A stretch of DNA of 64,000 bases from Nitrospirota bacterium (GTDB taxonomy: Bacteria; Nitrospirota_A; Leptospirillia; Leptospirillales; Leptospirillaceae). Positions 45,725-54,815 of this stretch are shown here, piece after piece. The stretch lies in NCBI GenBank assembly GCA_021838585.1, contig JAKCDE010000003.1, positions 83,037 through 147,036 on the forward strand. Direction: 5' to 3'. The notes under the pieces were generated by a model that worked only from the letters and a program-made list of their open reading frames with translations, did not search any database and was not told where the DNA came from. Each line of letters begins with the position of its first letter. Position 1 is the first letter of the stretch. The translations under genes were made by a program, and so were the position numbers.

Positions 45725-46416
45725 ACACAGACTCCGCCCCCCCCGACCTCTTCCCCGACGGCCGGACCCTCGTGCCGGCCGTCGTCCAGAATGCCTCCTC
45801 GGGAAAGGTTCTCATGGTGGGGTACATGAACCGCGAGGCCCTCGACCAGACGCTCGGCACGGGCCGGGTCACCTTTTTCAGCCGTTCAAAGAACCGACTC
45901 TGGACCAAGGGCGAAAGCTCCGGACACTTTCTCGAACTGCAGGAGATCCGCTGGGACTGCGACGCCGATGCGCTCCTGGTCCTGGTCCGTCCGGTGGGGC
46001 CGACCTGCCACACCGGCACCGAGAGCTGCTTCGACGGCCGGATCCTCTTCCGGCAGGAGGGATCCCGGCCCTCCTTCGAAACCCTCGACGCCCTCGCGGC
46101 CGTCATACGGGCGCGGCGCGAGGAAAGTCCTGAAAACTCCTACGTCAGCCGGCTTCTGTCGGGTCCCAGAAGCGCCCTCCTCAAAAAGCTGGTGGAGGAG
46201 TCGGGAGAGATCGTTGCGGCGGTCTATGAGGAAGACATGGCGGCCGTCCGCTCTGAAATGGCCGACCTTCTCTTCCATCTTCTGGTCACCATGGAACGGA
46301 CCGGCATTGTCTGGAGCTCCGTCATGAAGGAACTCGAAAACCGGACCGGCAAAGGCGGACTGGCCGAAAAAAGGGACCGCATGAAAAAAAACCCGAACCC
46401 GCAGGAGTCCCCATGA
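45721..46416 (+). CDS. hisI: bifunctional phosphoribosyl-AMP cyclohydrolase / phosphoribosyl-ATP pyrophosphatase
   Basis: 231 aa fusion (HisIE). The first ~115 residues are the cyclohydrolase: VGYMNREAL, GESSGHF, DCDADALLVLV and the zinc cysteines in GPTCHTGTESCF. The rest is the pyrophosphatase: KLVEESGEIVAAV and EMADLLFHLLV with the Mg-binding acidic residues. It performs steps two and three of the pathway. The last four bases overlap the HIT-family gene. Confidence 0.95.
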   Translation: MNTDSAPPDLFPDGRTLVPAVVQNASSGKVLMVGYMNREALDQTLGTGRVTFFSRSKNRLWTKGESSGHFLELQEIRWDCDADALLVLVRPVGPTCHTGTESCFDGRILFRQEGSRPSFETLDALAAVIRARREESPENSYVSRLLSGPRSALLKKLVEESGEIVAAVYEEDMAAVRSEMADLLFHLLVTMERTGIVWSSVMKELENRTGKGGLAEKRDRMKKNPNPQESP

Positions 46417-46775
46417 CCGCGTCCAGCGCCGACTGTCTTTTCTGCCGCATCCTCCGGGGCGAAATCCCCGCCACCGTCCTCGGCCGCTCCGACCGCACCC
46501 TGGTCATCGCCGACATCAACCCCCAGGCCCCCCTTCACGCGCTGGTCATTCCCAGACGCCATGCCGAGGACATCGGGGCCTTCATGGCCGGAAAGGATGC
46601 CGAGGCGGAGTTCGCCGACCTCGTCGCCCAGGCTCTGGCGCTCGCGAAAGAAAAACAGATCGACCGGACAGGCTACCGCCTGGTGGTCAACACCGGATCG
46701 GACGGCGGCCAGACGGTCGGCCACCTCCACATCCATCTCCTGGCCGGCCGTCCCATGGGCTGGCCCCCTGGGTGA
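46413..46775 (+). CDS. HIT-family nucleotide-binding protein (HinT-like)
   Basis: 120 aa. CLFCRILRGEIPA at the N-terminus and the histidine triad GHLHIHLLAGRPMGWPPG at the C-terminus mark the HinT branch, usually purine nucleoside phosphoramidases. Position directly behind hisIE is common in bacteria. A promoter for rpsU follows immediately. Confidence 0.93.
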   Translation: MTASSADCLFCRILRGEIPATVLGRSDRTLVIADINPQAPLHALVIPRRHAEDIGAFMAGKDAEAEFADLVAQALALAKEKQIDRTGYRLVVNTGSDGGQTVGHLHIHLLAGRPMGWPPG

Positions 46776-46781
46776 GCCTCT

Positions 46782-46810
46782 TTGACAAAAGGCCGGATTC
46801 GGGATAGAAT
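46782..46810 (+). promoter_or_regulatory. promoter of the rpsU-yqeY-dnaG-rpoD operon
   Basis: TTGACA (46782-46787), 17-nt spacer, TAGAAT (46805-46810), a near-consensus vegetative promoter 41 nt before the rpsU ATG. Confidence 0.82.
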
Positions 46811-46851
46811 GAACAGTCTTGGTTTATCTTACAAACGAAGGAGCTTGATTT

Positions 46852-47049
46852 ATGACAGGTGTACGGGTCAAGGAAAACGAATCCTTTGAGAGCGCCCTCA
46901 AGCGCTTCAAGAAGCAATGCGAAAAAGCGGGCATTCTCTCGGACGTCAAGAAAAGGGAGCACTACGAAAAACCCTCCGTCCGCCGGAAGAAGAAAGCTCT
47001 GGCCGCCCGGAAGAAAGCCCTCAAGCGGGCCCGTCTGGCCGTTCGCTGA
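46852..47049 (+). CDS. rpsU: 30S ribosomal protein S21
   Basis: 65 aa. [20 protein letters not shown] and [16 protein letters not shown] are the S21 core, with a very basic C-terminus. It heads the classical macromolecular synthesis operon (rpsU-dnaG-rpoD), here with yqeY inserted. AAGGAG lies about 9 nt before the ATG. Confidence 0.97.
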   Translation: MTGVRVKENESFESALKRFKKQCEKAGILSDVKKREHYEKPSVRRKKKALAARKKALKRARLAVR

Positions 47050-47090
47050 GCGAAGACCGTCAGGATTTACACAGGGAAAGGTCGCTCGCC

Positions 47091-47543
47091 GTGGGACTCC
47101 GCGAACAGATCCTCGATCACCAGAAAGAGAGCCTCCGGGCAAGAGACTCCGCCCGCCTCTCCGTTCTTCGTCTCCTGATGGCTCAGATCAAGAACAGGGA
47201 GATCGAGAAGGGAAAGGGCGCCGTCCTGACCGATGAGGAAATCGTCGAAACCATCGCCTCCATGATCCGGAAGATGGACGAATCCATCGAGGGATTCGAA
47301 AAGGGGGGCCGCCCGGATCTCGCGGAGAAGGAACGTGCCGAAAAGGTCATCCTCTCCGCCTATCTTCCCGAACCGATTTCCGAATCCGAACTCGATCGGC
47401 TGGTTTCGGAGGCCGTCAGGGAGACCGGGGTCTCCGGTCCCAAAGGAATGGGGGCCGTGATGCAGTGGCTCGCCCCCCGGACGAAAGGCCGGGCGGACAA
47501 CCGGGTCGTCAGCCAGAAAGTCAAGGCGGCGCTGGGATCCTGA
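47091..47543 (+). CDS. yqeY: GatB/YqeY-family protein
   Basis: 150 aa from the GTG at 47091 (GGGAAAGG upstream). The longer frame overlaps rpsU and is not needed. LREQILDHQKESLRARDSAR, FEKGGRPDLAEKE and the YLPEPISESEL segment are the YqeY pattern, related to the tail domain of the GatB amidotransferase subunit that recognises tRNA. The in vivo role is unclear. In many Gram-positive and other bacteria it sits between rpsU and dnaG, as here. Confidence 0.92.
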   Translation: MGLREQILDHQKESLRARDSARLSVLRLLMAQIKNREIEKGKGAVLTDEEIVETIASMIRKMDESIEGFEKGGRPDLAEKERAEKVILSAYLPEPISESELDRLVSEAVRETGVSGPKGMGAVMQWLAPRTKGRADNRVVSQKVKAALGS

Positions 47544-47615
47544 GAATGATCCCGTCCGGAGGGTCAGTCAGGAGGGGCTCCTGGATCCTTCGGCCCCAAT
47601 CGATCGGATCGCACA

Positions 47616-49343
47616 ATGGCGGATGAGTGGGTTGAGTCGGTCCGGCGCGCAACCGATCTGGCAGAGATCGCCTCGCGCTATGTCAATCTCAGGAAACGCG
47701 GCCAAAAATGGGTGGGGCTCTGCCCGTTCCATGACGAAAAATCTCCCTCGTTTCAAATCGATCCAGACAAACAGCTCTATTACTGCTTTGGATGTCACGC
47801 CGGAGGAGATGTCTTTCGCCTGGTCGAAAAACTTGAGCACAAGTCTTTCGGCGAGGTGGTCCGCCTTCTGTCGGCCGAGGCCGGTATTCCTGTGCCCGAA
47901 AGAGGGACGGCGGAGGATCGGGACCGTCGGGACCGGTTCCGGCAGGCCATGCTCCTGGCCGAGCGGATCTATCGCCGGGCCCTCTCCGATCCCGAAGGCC
48001 AGGAGGCCCGTCTCTATCTTTTGAAGAACCGCGGGCTGACCGAAGAGACCATTGACCGTTTCGGACTCGGATGGGCCGGCGGATCGTCGGTCCTGTCCGC
48101 GGCCTGTGCAAGAGCCGACAAGACGGCTCCGGAAGGTCTTGCGACCATCTTCGAACAGGCGGGAATGATCCGCAAGGGGGCCTCCGGGTCGGGGGACCTT
48201 TTCCGGAATCGAATCATGATCCCGATCCGGGAGCGGGCAGGGGCGGCGCCGACCGGATTCGGGGGCCGACTGATCGAAGCCGGCTCGCGCTTTCCCAAGT
48301 ATCTGAACTCGGCCGAGTCTCCCTACTTCCGGAAGAGGGAAATCCTCTTCGGCCTTGACCAGGCCTCGGAGACAATGGACCGGGAGGGACGGGTCCTCGT
48401 GGTCGAAGGATACTTCGATGTGATGCGCCTCTCCCAGGAAGGGGTGCGGGGCGTCGTGGCCCCTCTGGGGACTGCGCTCGGCCCGGCCCATGTCTCGATC
48501 CTCAAGCGGCACGCCCGGGAGGTCGTCCTCCTCTTCGACGGCGACCGGGCGGGCCGGGATGCCGCGGTCCGGATCATCAGCCGGTTCCTCTGGGACCCGG
48601 ACCTCCAGTTCCGGGCCATCTGGCTTCCTGACGGAGTGGATCCCGACCAGTGGGTCGCCCGGGAGGGGGGATCCGGAGTCCGGAGAGCCCTCGACGGAGC
48701 CCTCCCCATGGGGGACTTCGTCCTCGACTGGCTCGCCGCGTCCCTCGACCGACTCCGGAAAAATCCGGGCGGGGAGGGCAAGGCAGCCCTGGTCGCCGAC
48801 TTTCTTTCCATGGTGCGGGCTTTCCCGGACCTCGAGGTCCAGGAACAACTCCTGGAGAGGGGGGCCATCATCCTCGAAACCATGAAGGACCTTCTGGCCA
48901 TGCAGCTTCTCTCCGGAGAATCCGTCCCCTCCCGGGATAAGGGCAAACCGGCCGAAGCCGATCCGGCCTCCCTGAACAACCGGGGTCTGGCCTGGCGTAA
49001 CATCCTCGTCGAACTGGCCCGCCTCTGGCTCGACGGGGGGGTCCCTCACCCGAAGGATCTCTGGAAACGGGAGGACTTTTCCTTTATCGACGATCCCTCC
49101 CTCGCGGAGGTTCTCGATGGCCTCTGGGCCCTTGAAAAATCCCCCTCCGACGGTCTCCACGATCTTCTCAGGAAGGATCCTTTTCTCTGGAACCAATGGT
49201 ACGACCTGCCTTCCGACCCGGGGTCCCGGCAGGTGCGCCTCGACGACATCACCGTGGCGATTCGCCGCCTGTCTCGAAAAAATGCCCGCCGCGCGCCGTT
49301 TAAGCCGGAGATCCGGGGCGCGGACATGCAAAACGCGTATTAG
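47616..49343 (+). CDS. dnaG: DNA primase
   Basis: 575 aa. The zinc finger is CPFH...CFGC near residues 38-62, in a typical SEKSPSF-like context. The Toprim catalytic domain includes VVEGYFDVMRLSQEG and LLFDGDRAGRDAA with the acidic metal ligands. The last ~150 residues would be the helicase-binding domain. It makes RNA primers for DNA synthesis. It lies 10 nt before rpoD. Confidence 0.97.
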   Translation: MADEWVESVRRATDLAEIASRYVNLRKRGQKWVGLCPFHDEKSPSFQIDPDKQLYYCFGCHAGGDVFRLVEKLEHKSFGEVVRLLSAEAGIPVPERGTAEDRDRRDRFRQAMLLAERIYRRALSDPEGQEARLYLLKNRGLTEETIDRFGLGWAGGSSVLSAACARADKTAPEGLATIFEQAGMIRKGASGSGDLFRNRIMIPIRERAGAAPTGFGGRLIEAGSRFPKYLNSAESPYFRKREILFGLDQASETMDREGRVLVVEGYFDVMRLSQEGVRGVVAPLGTALGPAHVSILKRHAREVVLLFDGDRAGRDAAVRIISRFLWDPDLQFRAIWLPDGVDPDQWVAREGGSGVRRALDGALPMGDFVLDWLAASLDRLRKNPGGEGKAALVADFLSMVRAFPDLEVQEQLLERGAIILETMKDLLAMQLLSGESVPSRDKGKPAEADPASLNNRGLAWRNILVELARLWLDGGVPHPKDLWKREDFSFIDDPSLAEVLDGLWALEKSPSDGLHDLLRKDPFLWNQWYDLPSDPGSRQVRLDDITVAIRRLSRKNARRAPFKPEIRGADMQNAY

Positions 49344-49353
49344 GGGAGATTGA

Positions 49354-51126
49354 ATGGCAAAGAACGAACGCATCAGCGAAATGAAGGACCTGATCAACCT
49401 TGGCAAGGAACGCGGATATCTGACCTACGACGAACTCAACCATGCCCTTCCCACCGAAGCGGTGGATTCCGAGGAGATGGATTCGATCCTCACCTACTTC
49501 GGCGACATGAACATCGACATCGTCGGGGACGAGTCGGAACAGGGCGAATTCGGGGAGATCGAGGGGGAGGAGGAAGAGATCTTCGAAGACCTCGAGACCC
49601 TCGGACTCGAATCCGAGGAAGACGCGGAGGAGGCCCAGGAGGCCGCCCTGTCCGCGGCCGTCCGGACCGACGATCCGGTGAGGCTCTACCTCAAGGAGAT
49701 GGGGTCCGTCCCCCTCCTCACCCGGGACGGGGAGATCCGGATCGCCCAGAGGATCGAGGAGGGTAAAACCGAGGTCTTCTCCTTCCTGTTCGGCATTCCC
49801 CTGTCCATCCAGAGCATCCTGGGCCTTCGGGACCGGGTCCAGACCGGCGTCACCGGGATCCGGGACGTGATCGACGTGGACGAGGAGGAGGAGACGGAGG
49901 AAGGAAAGTCTCCGGCCCTGCGCGAGGCCACCGAGGCCTTCATCGCCCAGGCCTCCCGGATCGAGGAACAGTTCCACAAGATGAACGAGATCTCACAGGA
50001 AATGAAGTCGGTCCTCAAGGACCAGTCCAAGAAGCGGGCCCTCCGGGACCGCCTCCGGAAGATCCGCCACGAAGTGGTCGAGGTCATCCTGGAGATGCAC
50101 CTGCAGCAGAAGCAGATCGACATCCTTGTGGAGAAGCTCCGGGACGTCGTGGGCCAGTTCGAGGAGGCCGAACGACAGCTCGAGCACTCCCGCCGCAAGA
50201 TCGGCCACACCCGGGACGAAATCCTGCGCCGGCTGGGGGATGGAACCGAGGAGCCGACCTACGAGCCGGAGAAGAAGGAACTCTACGAGCAGTTCGCCCA
50301 GGCCCATGACCGGATCGCCCATCTCGAGGTCGAGACCCTGCTCTCCCCCTCCGAGGCCAAGGAAAGCCTCCAGCAGATTTTTCGGGGCGAGGAGAAGGTC
50401 CGGGAGGCCAAGGCCGAACTCATCAAGGCCAACCTCCGCCTCGTCGTCTCCATCGCGAAGCGCTACACCAACCGGGGCCTCCAGTTCCTCGACCTCATCC
50501 AGGAAGGGAACATCGGCCTCATGAAGGCCGTGGACAAGTTCGAATACAAAAGGGGTTTCAAGTTTTCGACCTACGCCACCTGGTGGATCCGACAGGCCAT
50601 CACCCGCGCGATCGCCGACCAGGCCCGGACCATCCGGATCCCGGTCCACATGATCGAGACCATCAACAAGCTGATTCGGACGAGCCGTCATCTCGTCCAG
50701 GAACTCGGACGGGAGCCGCTCCCCGAAGAGCTGGCCAAGGAGATGCAGATGCCGGTGGACAAAGTCCGCCGGGTGCTGAAAATCGCCCGCGAACCGATTT
50801 CTCTTGAAACTCCGATCGGAGAGGAAGAAGATAGCCATCTGGGGGATTTCATCGAGGACAAGAAGACGATCTCCCCGATCGACTCGGCGGTGCGCTACGA
50901 CCTGGTCAAAAAGATCGGCCAGGCCCTTTCCTCCCTCACGGACCGGGAGGAAAAGGTGATCCGCCTCCGGTTCGGAATCGGGGAGTCCACCGACCATACC
51001 CTGGAGGAGGTGGGACAGGACTTCGACGTGACCCGCGAACGGATCCGCCAGATCGAGGCAAAGGCGCTGCGCAAGCTTCGCCATCCGAGCCGCAGCAACC
51101 ATCTGAAGAGCTTCCTGGACTGGTAG
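49354..51126 (+). CDS. rpoD: RNA polymerase sigma factor RpoD (sigma-70)
   Basis: 590 aa. Region 1.1 (acidic, [18 protein letters not shown]) and 1.2 ([20 protein letters not shown]) are followed by a Glu-rich, charged non-conserved stretch (about 160-330). Region 2 carries [35 protein letters not shown] and [11 protein letters not shown]. Region 4 holds [16 protein letters not shown] and [20 protein letters not shown]. It is the housekeeping factor. The extended -10 promoters found in this window agree with the conserved region 2.4/3.0 being intact. Confidence 0.97.
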   Translation: MAKNERISEMKDLINLGKERGYLTYDELNHALPTEAVDSEEMDSILTYFGDMNIDIVGDESEQGEFGEIEGEEEEIFEDLETLGLESEEDAEEAQEAALSAAVRTDDPVRLYLKEMGSVPLLTRDGEIRIAQRIEEGKTEVFSFLFGIPLSIQSILGLRDRVQTGVTGIRDVIDVDEEEETEEGKSPALREATEAFIAQASRIEEQFHKMNEISQEMKSVLKDQSKKRALRDRLRKIRHEVVEVILEMHLQQKQIDILVEKLRDVVGQFEEAERQLEHSRRKIGHTRDEILRRLGDGTEEPTYEPEKKELYEQFAQAHDRIAHLEVETLLSPSEAKESLQQIFRGEEKVREAKAELIKANLRLVVSIAKRYTNRGLQFLDLIQEGNIGLMKAVDKFEYKRGFKFSTYATWWIRQAITRAIADQARTIRIPVHMIETINKLIRTSRHLVQELGREPLPEELAKEMQMPVDKVRRVLKIAREPISLETPIGEEEDSHLGDFIEDKKTISPIDSAVRYDLVKKIGQALSSLTDREEKVIRLRFGIGESTDHTLEEVGQDFDVTRERIRQIEAKALRKLRHPSRSNHLKSFLDW

Positions 51127-51154
51127 GGACGGAAGGCGGAAGGTTTCACAACAG

Positions 51155-51229
51155 GGGCCTATAGCTCAACGGCAGAGCTGCCGGCTCATAACCGGTTGGT
51201 TCCAGGTTCGAATCCTGGTGGGCCCACCA
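51155..51229 (+). tRNA. tRNA with anticodon CAU (Met or Ile2)
   Basis: 75 nt with CCA encoded. Acceptor GGGCCTA pairs with TGGGCCC (one G-U), D loop TAGCTCAACGGCAGAGC, anticodon stem GCCGG/CCGGT with loop CTCATAA (CAT at 34-36), T arm CCAGGTTCGAATCCTGG. It is an elongator-type tRNA, not initiator. Whether it is Met or the lysidine-modified Ile2 cannot be decided from the anticodon. It is 28 nt after rpoD and probably read through from it. Confidence 0.95.
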
Positions 51230-51262
51230 TACAAACAAAACGAGATGGAAAGGATAGGTCAC

Positions 51263-52003
51263 TTGGACGTGGGACCTTCGGTCCAGGATACGCTGGCCCT
51301 GGTTTATCGGTTGCAGACGATCGACAGCGAAATGGCCCACATCACCCAGGAAATCGAGACAAGCGGGGAGGCCCTCCGCAAAAAGGAAGAAAACCTCGAG
51401 GGCCTGGCAAAGCTCATGGAGTCCGAGAAGAACGAGATCCTCCGGCTGGGCCGGGATCGCCGGGATCGCGAGGAGGAGCTCCGGACCAACGAGCACATCA
51501 TCTCGGAGAACAAGAAAAAGAACAAGGAACTCAAGCATTCCCGGGAGATCCAGGCCTACCTGGCCGAGATGGAGTTCCGAAGGGACGAGGTGGAGCGCCT
51601 TCAGGAGGAGATCCTCCGGATCATGGAGACCCAGGAGTCTCTCGAGAAGGCGCTGAAGGAGAGGGAATCGGAGCTCGCAATCCGGAGGGAGGAGACGGAG
51701 GCCCTCAGGGCGACATCCGAAGAGGAAAATGCGGGCCGCTTGGAACGGATCCGAGGGCTCGAAGGGGAAAAGGCCGCCCTCACGGAGCAGTTTCCCGTAC
51801 CCCTTTTCCAGCAGTACTCCCGCCTGCGCCAGTCCCACAGAAACGGCCTGGTCGTCTCCCGCATCCTGAACGGGACCTGCGAAGTCTGCCGCATGACCCT
51901 GCCGCCGCGGACATTGACCGAGGTCAAGAAGCGGCAGAAAATCGTCCCGTGCCTTCATTGCCAGCGATGGCTCTTCATGGAGGAGATCCCCAGCAGAAGC
52001 TAG
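51263..52003 (+). CDS. zinc-ribbon coiled-coil protein (DUF164-like)
   Basis: 246 aa from TTG 51263, which has AAAGGATAGG just upstream. ATG 51245 is the alternative and adds six residues. Residues ~10-185 are a long antiparallel coiled coil, rich in Glu and Arg (e.g. LGRDRRDREEELRTNEHIIS). The C-terminus carries a four-cysteine zinc ribbon, CEVCRMTLPP and CLHCQRWL. The family (C4 zinc-ribbon domain proteins) is widely conserved but its function is only partly known and may involve nucleic acids or secretion. It sits between a tRNA and the RNase P RNA gene. Confidence 0.85.
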   Translation: MDVGPSVQDTLALVYRLQTIDSEMAHITQEIETSGEALRKKEENLEGLAKLMESEKNEILRLGRDRRDREEELRTNEHIISENKKKNKELKHSREIQAYLAEMEFRRDEVERLQEEILRIMETQESLEKALKERESELAIRREETEALRATSEEENAGRLERIRGLEGEKAALTEQFPVPLFQQYSRLRQSHRNGLVVSRILNGTCEVCRMTLPPRTLTEVKKRQKIVPCLHCQRWLFMEEIPSRS

Positions 52004-52032
52004 GTGCGGGATCGGCGGGACCTCCTCCGGAA

Positions 52033-52417
52033 TTCGGATCCGGACCAAAGACGGGCAGGTGGCCGCCCGGAACCCTTCGGGGATCCGGGAGGAAAGTCCG
52101 AGCACCATAGGGCAGGGCGCTGGGTAACACCCAGTCCTGGCGACAGGAAGGACAGTGCCACAGAAAACAAACCGCCGGACTCTTGTCCGGTAAGGGTGAA
52201 AAGGCGAGGTAAGAGCTCACCGCGTCTCCGGCGACGGAGACGGCATGGTAAACCCCGCCCGGTGCAAGACCAAATAGGGAGGCTCGCAGCAATGCGGAAG
52301 GTCGGCCCGGCCCACGCCTCCGGGTAAGGTCGCTAGAGTCCAGGGGCAACCCTGGTCCCAGATTAATGGCCACCCTCGACAGAACTCGGCTTATGACCGT
52401 TCTTTGCCGGATCCGAA
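52033..52417 (+). ncRNA. rnpB: RNase P RNA (bacterial class A)
   Basis: Catalytic RNA that trims the 5' ends of precursor tRNAs. The conserved blocks are GAGGAAAGTCCGAGCACC (near 52090), CAGTGCCACAGAAAA (near 52154), GGTAAGGGTGAAAAGGCGAG, GTAAACCCCGCCCGGTGCAA and the 3' ACAGAACTCGGCTTAT. The ends are set by a long P1 pairing in which TTCGGATCCGG (52033-52043) matches CCGGATCCGAA (52407-52417). Its protein partner rnpA is at 12.8 kb. Confidence 0.97.
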
Positions 52418-52439
52418 ATCCGAAGGACAGACCCCTCCG

Positions 52440-53819
52440 ATGCCCGATTCTCGCGAATCCCTTCCATACGACGGCATCTCCCTGGTCTCCGACCCCGTCC
52501 ACGGCTATCTCTCCTTCGTGGACACCCCGGCCCATCCCTCGGGCTACACCGAACGAGACCTGATCGACCATCCCTGGGTCCAGCGGCTCCGGTCGATCTA
52601 TCAGCTCCAGAGCGCCCGCTTCGTCTTTCCCTCGGCCGAGCACACGCGGTTCGCCCATTCCCTGGGGGCGATGCACGTCGCGGGACGCTTCGCCCGGCAG
52701 CTCCATCCGGCCCTTTCCGACCGCTTTTCACTCCCCTTCTTCGAGACCCTCCTCCGGGTCGCGGCCCTTCTGCACGATACCGGCCACGGGCCCTTCTGCC
52801 ACTTCTTCGACGAAAACGTCTCCCTTCCCCGCTTCGGACGCTCCCACGAACAGATGAGCCAGATCCTGATCCGGGGACCTCTCCGGCCGGTGATCGAACG
52901 CATCGACCGGGGGCTCTCCGGCCCCTTCGCCCCGGGGGAACGCCTGTCGGCGGACTGGATCGCCTATCTCGTCGGAAAAGGGAAGGGGCCAAACCCGGTC
53001 CCGGAGGACCTTCCCGTCCTCGAGACCCTGAAACCCCTTTATTCGGGAATCTTCACCGTCGACAATCTCGACTATGTCCTGAGGGACAGCTACATGTGCG
53101 GGGTCTCTGCCGGCCCCGTCGACCTCGAACGCCTCCTCTACTACACCCATATCCAGAAGGGCCGCCTGGCCCTTCATCGGGCGGGGCTTGGCGTCTTCGA
53201 GCAGTTCATCCAGATCCGCCGCTACATGTACGCCCAGATCTACTTCCACCGGACCACCCGGGCCTTCGACCTGGCCCTTAAAGAGCTCCTGGGCGAGACC
53301 CTCCGGGAGCTCCTGCCCAAGGATCCCGCCTCCGATCTGGACCGATACCGCACCCTTACCGATCACTTTCTTCTCGAACACGTGAAGGGCTGGACGACAG
53401 CCAGCACCCCCGCCCTCCGGCGTCTGGGAGAAGGGTGGCGGCGATTCCTCTCCCGGGAAAAGGCCTGGGAGCTCGTCTACGAACGGGTCCGGACCGGATC
53501 GGGGGAACCACGGGGACAGGTTCCGGATCCCGACGTTCTCCGGAAAGAGGCGGAAAAAAGAGGGCTTGCGCTCGGAGAGACGACCCTTGCGGTCGATGTG
53601 GCGAGCCGGGATGCCCGCCCAGAAAATCCCCGCTCGATGGGATCGGCGCCCCTTGCGGTCTACGACCCCCTCTCCGGACGGGTGGGGACCGAACTCCTCG
53701 CGGAAATGCTCGAGGGAATCCCGGTCCGGCAGGAGATCGTCCGGATCTTCGGCAAGGGGATCCGGAACCTCCCGGAAGCCTCGCAGGTCTTCTCCCGGAT
53801 CCTCGACCCGGACCTCTGA
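52440..53819 (+). CDS. HD-domain phosphohydrolase (SAMHD1/dGTPase-like)
   Basis: 459 aa from the ATG at 52440, 22 nt after the RNase P RNA. The HD motif is spread over TRFAHSLGAMHVA and LLHDTGHGPFCHFF, followed by a second His and the late Asp in VDNLDYVLRDSYM. VSDPVHGYLSF at the N-terminus is the signature of the COG1078-type branch. A dNTP or nucleotide triphosphohydrolase role is inferred, not shown. Confidence 0.9.
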   Translation: MPDSRESLPYDGISLVSDPVHGYLSFVDTPAHPSGYTERDLIDHPWVQRLRSIYQLQSARFVFPSAEHTRFAHSLGAMHVAGRFARQLHPALSDRFSLPFFETLLRVAALLHDTGHGPFCHFFDENVSLPRFGRSHEQMSQILIRGPLRPVIERIDRGLSGPFAPGERLSADWIAYLVGKGKGPNPVPEDLPVLETLKPLYSGIFTVDNLDYVLRDSYMCGVSAGPVDLERLLYYTHIQKGRLALHRAGLGVFEQFIQIRRYMYAQIYFHRTTRAFDLALKELLGETLRELLPKDPASDLDRYRTLTDHFLLEHVKGWTTASTPALRRLGEGWRRFLSREKAWELVYERVRTGSGEPRGQVPDPDVLRKEAEKRGLALGETTLAVDVASRDARPENPRSMGSAPLAVYDPLSGRVGTELLAEMLEGIPVRQEIVRIFGKGIRNLPEASQVFSRILDPDL

Positions 53820-53832
53820 GGACAATCCGAAC

Positions 53833-53854
53833 CCGGGCCCTGACTCCGGCCCGG
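53833..53854. terminator. GC stem-loop between convergent genes
   Basis: CCGGGCC (53833-53839) and GGCCCGG (53848-53854) form a 7-bp stem with an 8-nt loop in the 36-nt space between the HD gene and DUF2156. It has no T tract on either strand, so it is at most a weak or Rho-assisted terminator. Confidence 0.3.
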
Positions 53855-53855
53855 T

Positions 53856-54815
53856 CTATGGCCTGAGCCTGGTCCCGAGCGAGGCCGGACGGAGGCGGAA
53901 CAGGGGGAGCACCAGGTCGTGAGGCCGGTCGCGCTTCGCCCGCTCCACTCCGTCGATCCCGCTCGATCCCATGAGGTTCACGAAACGGACGCCCTCTCCT
54001 GCCTTTAGAAGCACCTCACGCGTCATGACGCTTCCCAGATTGGAGACCCCGTACCCCCGTGCCTCGAGAAAACAGACGAGGGTCTTTCCGTCCGGGGAGC
54101 GGCCATACCATTGGAGACCCAGGAGCCGTCCCGGCTCCTCCAGGACCCACCCCTCGAGCATTCCCCGGGCTCCCAGTCCCGGGGCCCTCTCGAAAGCGCG
54201 CGCCAGGTCCGCGGCCAGCAGGGCGTCGATTTCTGAGCGGGCTGACTCCTGGCGCCTTCGGACGAAGCCGGTCGAAAGGTGTCGGATTTCCGGTTCGTCT
54301 TCCGGAACGACCAGACGGAGTCGGACTTTTGGGTGATCCCGCCGGAAACGGTTTCCCTCCCACCTGAGCGATCGCCCTCCTTTTCCCGAGAGGTTGCAAA
54401 GGGCTTGGGCCGACACGAGATACTCGCTCTCGGAGGGCTCGATCAGGAAACGTCCCGAGGGCAGGGATCCCAGGGGACAGTTTTCGAGGAAGGGGGGCGG
54501 CCGACGGCCAGGACTCTCCGAAAGCTCTGAAAAAAGGGCCGCAAGACACTCTCCGCGGGCTCGGGGGGAGAGATCCGGCAAAAAGAAAGCGGGGGGGGGC
54601 AGGGGAAGAAAGAGGGTGCCGTCCGCCGTCTCTCCCGCGAGGAGGGGGCCGAAGGAATCGCTCCTCCATGAAAGGAGGGTGACCCGGTCGGAAAAGAGGA
54701 GATGGGCCGCCGGATGGAGCCAGGAGAAGGGGCCGGGTCCGTACCGTCCCAGGAGCTCCCCGAGAGCGGAGGAGCCGACCTCGCTGGAGAAGACCGCCGC
54801 TCTCCCCTCCGTCAT
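53856..54815 (-). CDS. DUF2156 (LPG synthase C-terminal-like) protein
   Basis: 319 aa from ATG 54815, overlapping the YkgJ-type gene by 4 nt. The middle reads EYLVSAQALCNLSGKGGRSL and VEFV-like LMGSSGIDGVERAKRDRPHD, matching DUF2156 proteins and the acyltransferase half of lysyl-phosphatidylglycerol synthases, a GNAT-like fold. No membrane segments are seen, so it is the soluble domain alone. An aminoacyl- or acyl-transfer role is an inference. Confidence 0.82.
   Translation of the reverse strand: MTEGRAAVFSSEVGSSALGELLGRYGPGPFSWLHPAAHLLFSDRVTLLSWRSDSFGPLLAGETADGTLFLPLPPPAFFLPDLSPRARGECLAALFSELSESPGRRPPPFLENCPLGSLPSGRFLIEPSESEYLVSAQALCNLSGKGGRSLRWEGNRFRRDHPKVRLRLVVPEDEPEIRHLSTGFVRRRQESARSEIDALLAADLARAFERAPGLGARGMLEGWVLEEPGRLLGLQWYGRSPDGKTLVCFLEARGYGVSNLGSVMTREVLLKAGEGVRFVNLMGSSGIDGVERAKRDRPHDLVLPLFRLRPASLGTRLRP

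Noticed and set aside
47568..49406. 612-aa minus-strand ORF antisense to dnaG
   Set aside because: It mirrors dnaG, is Pro/Arg/Gly-rich and has no family motif.
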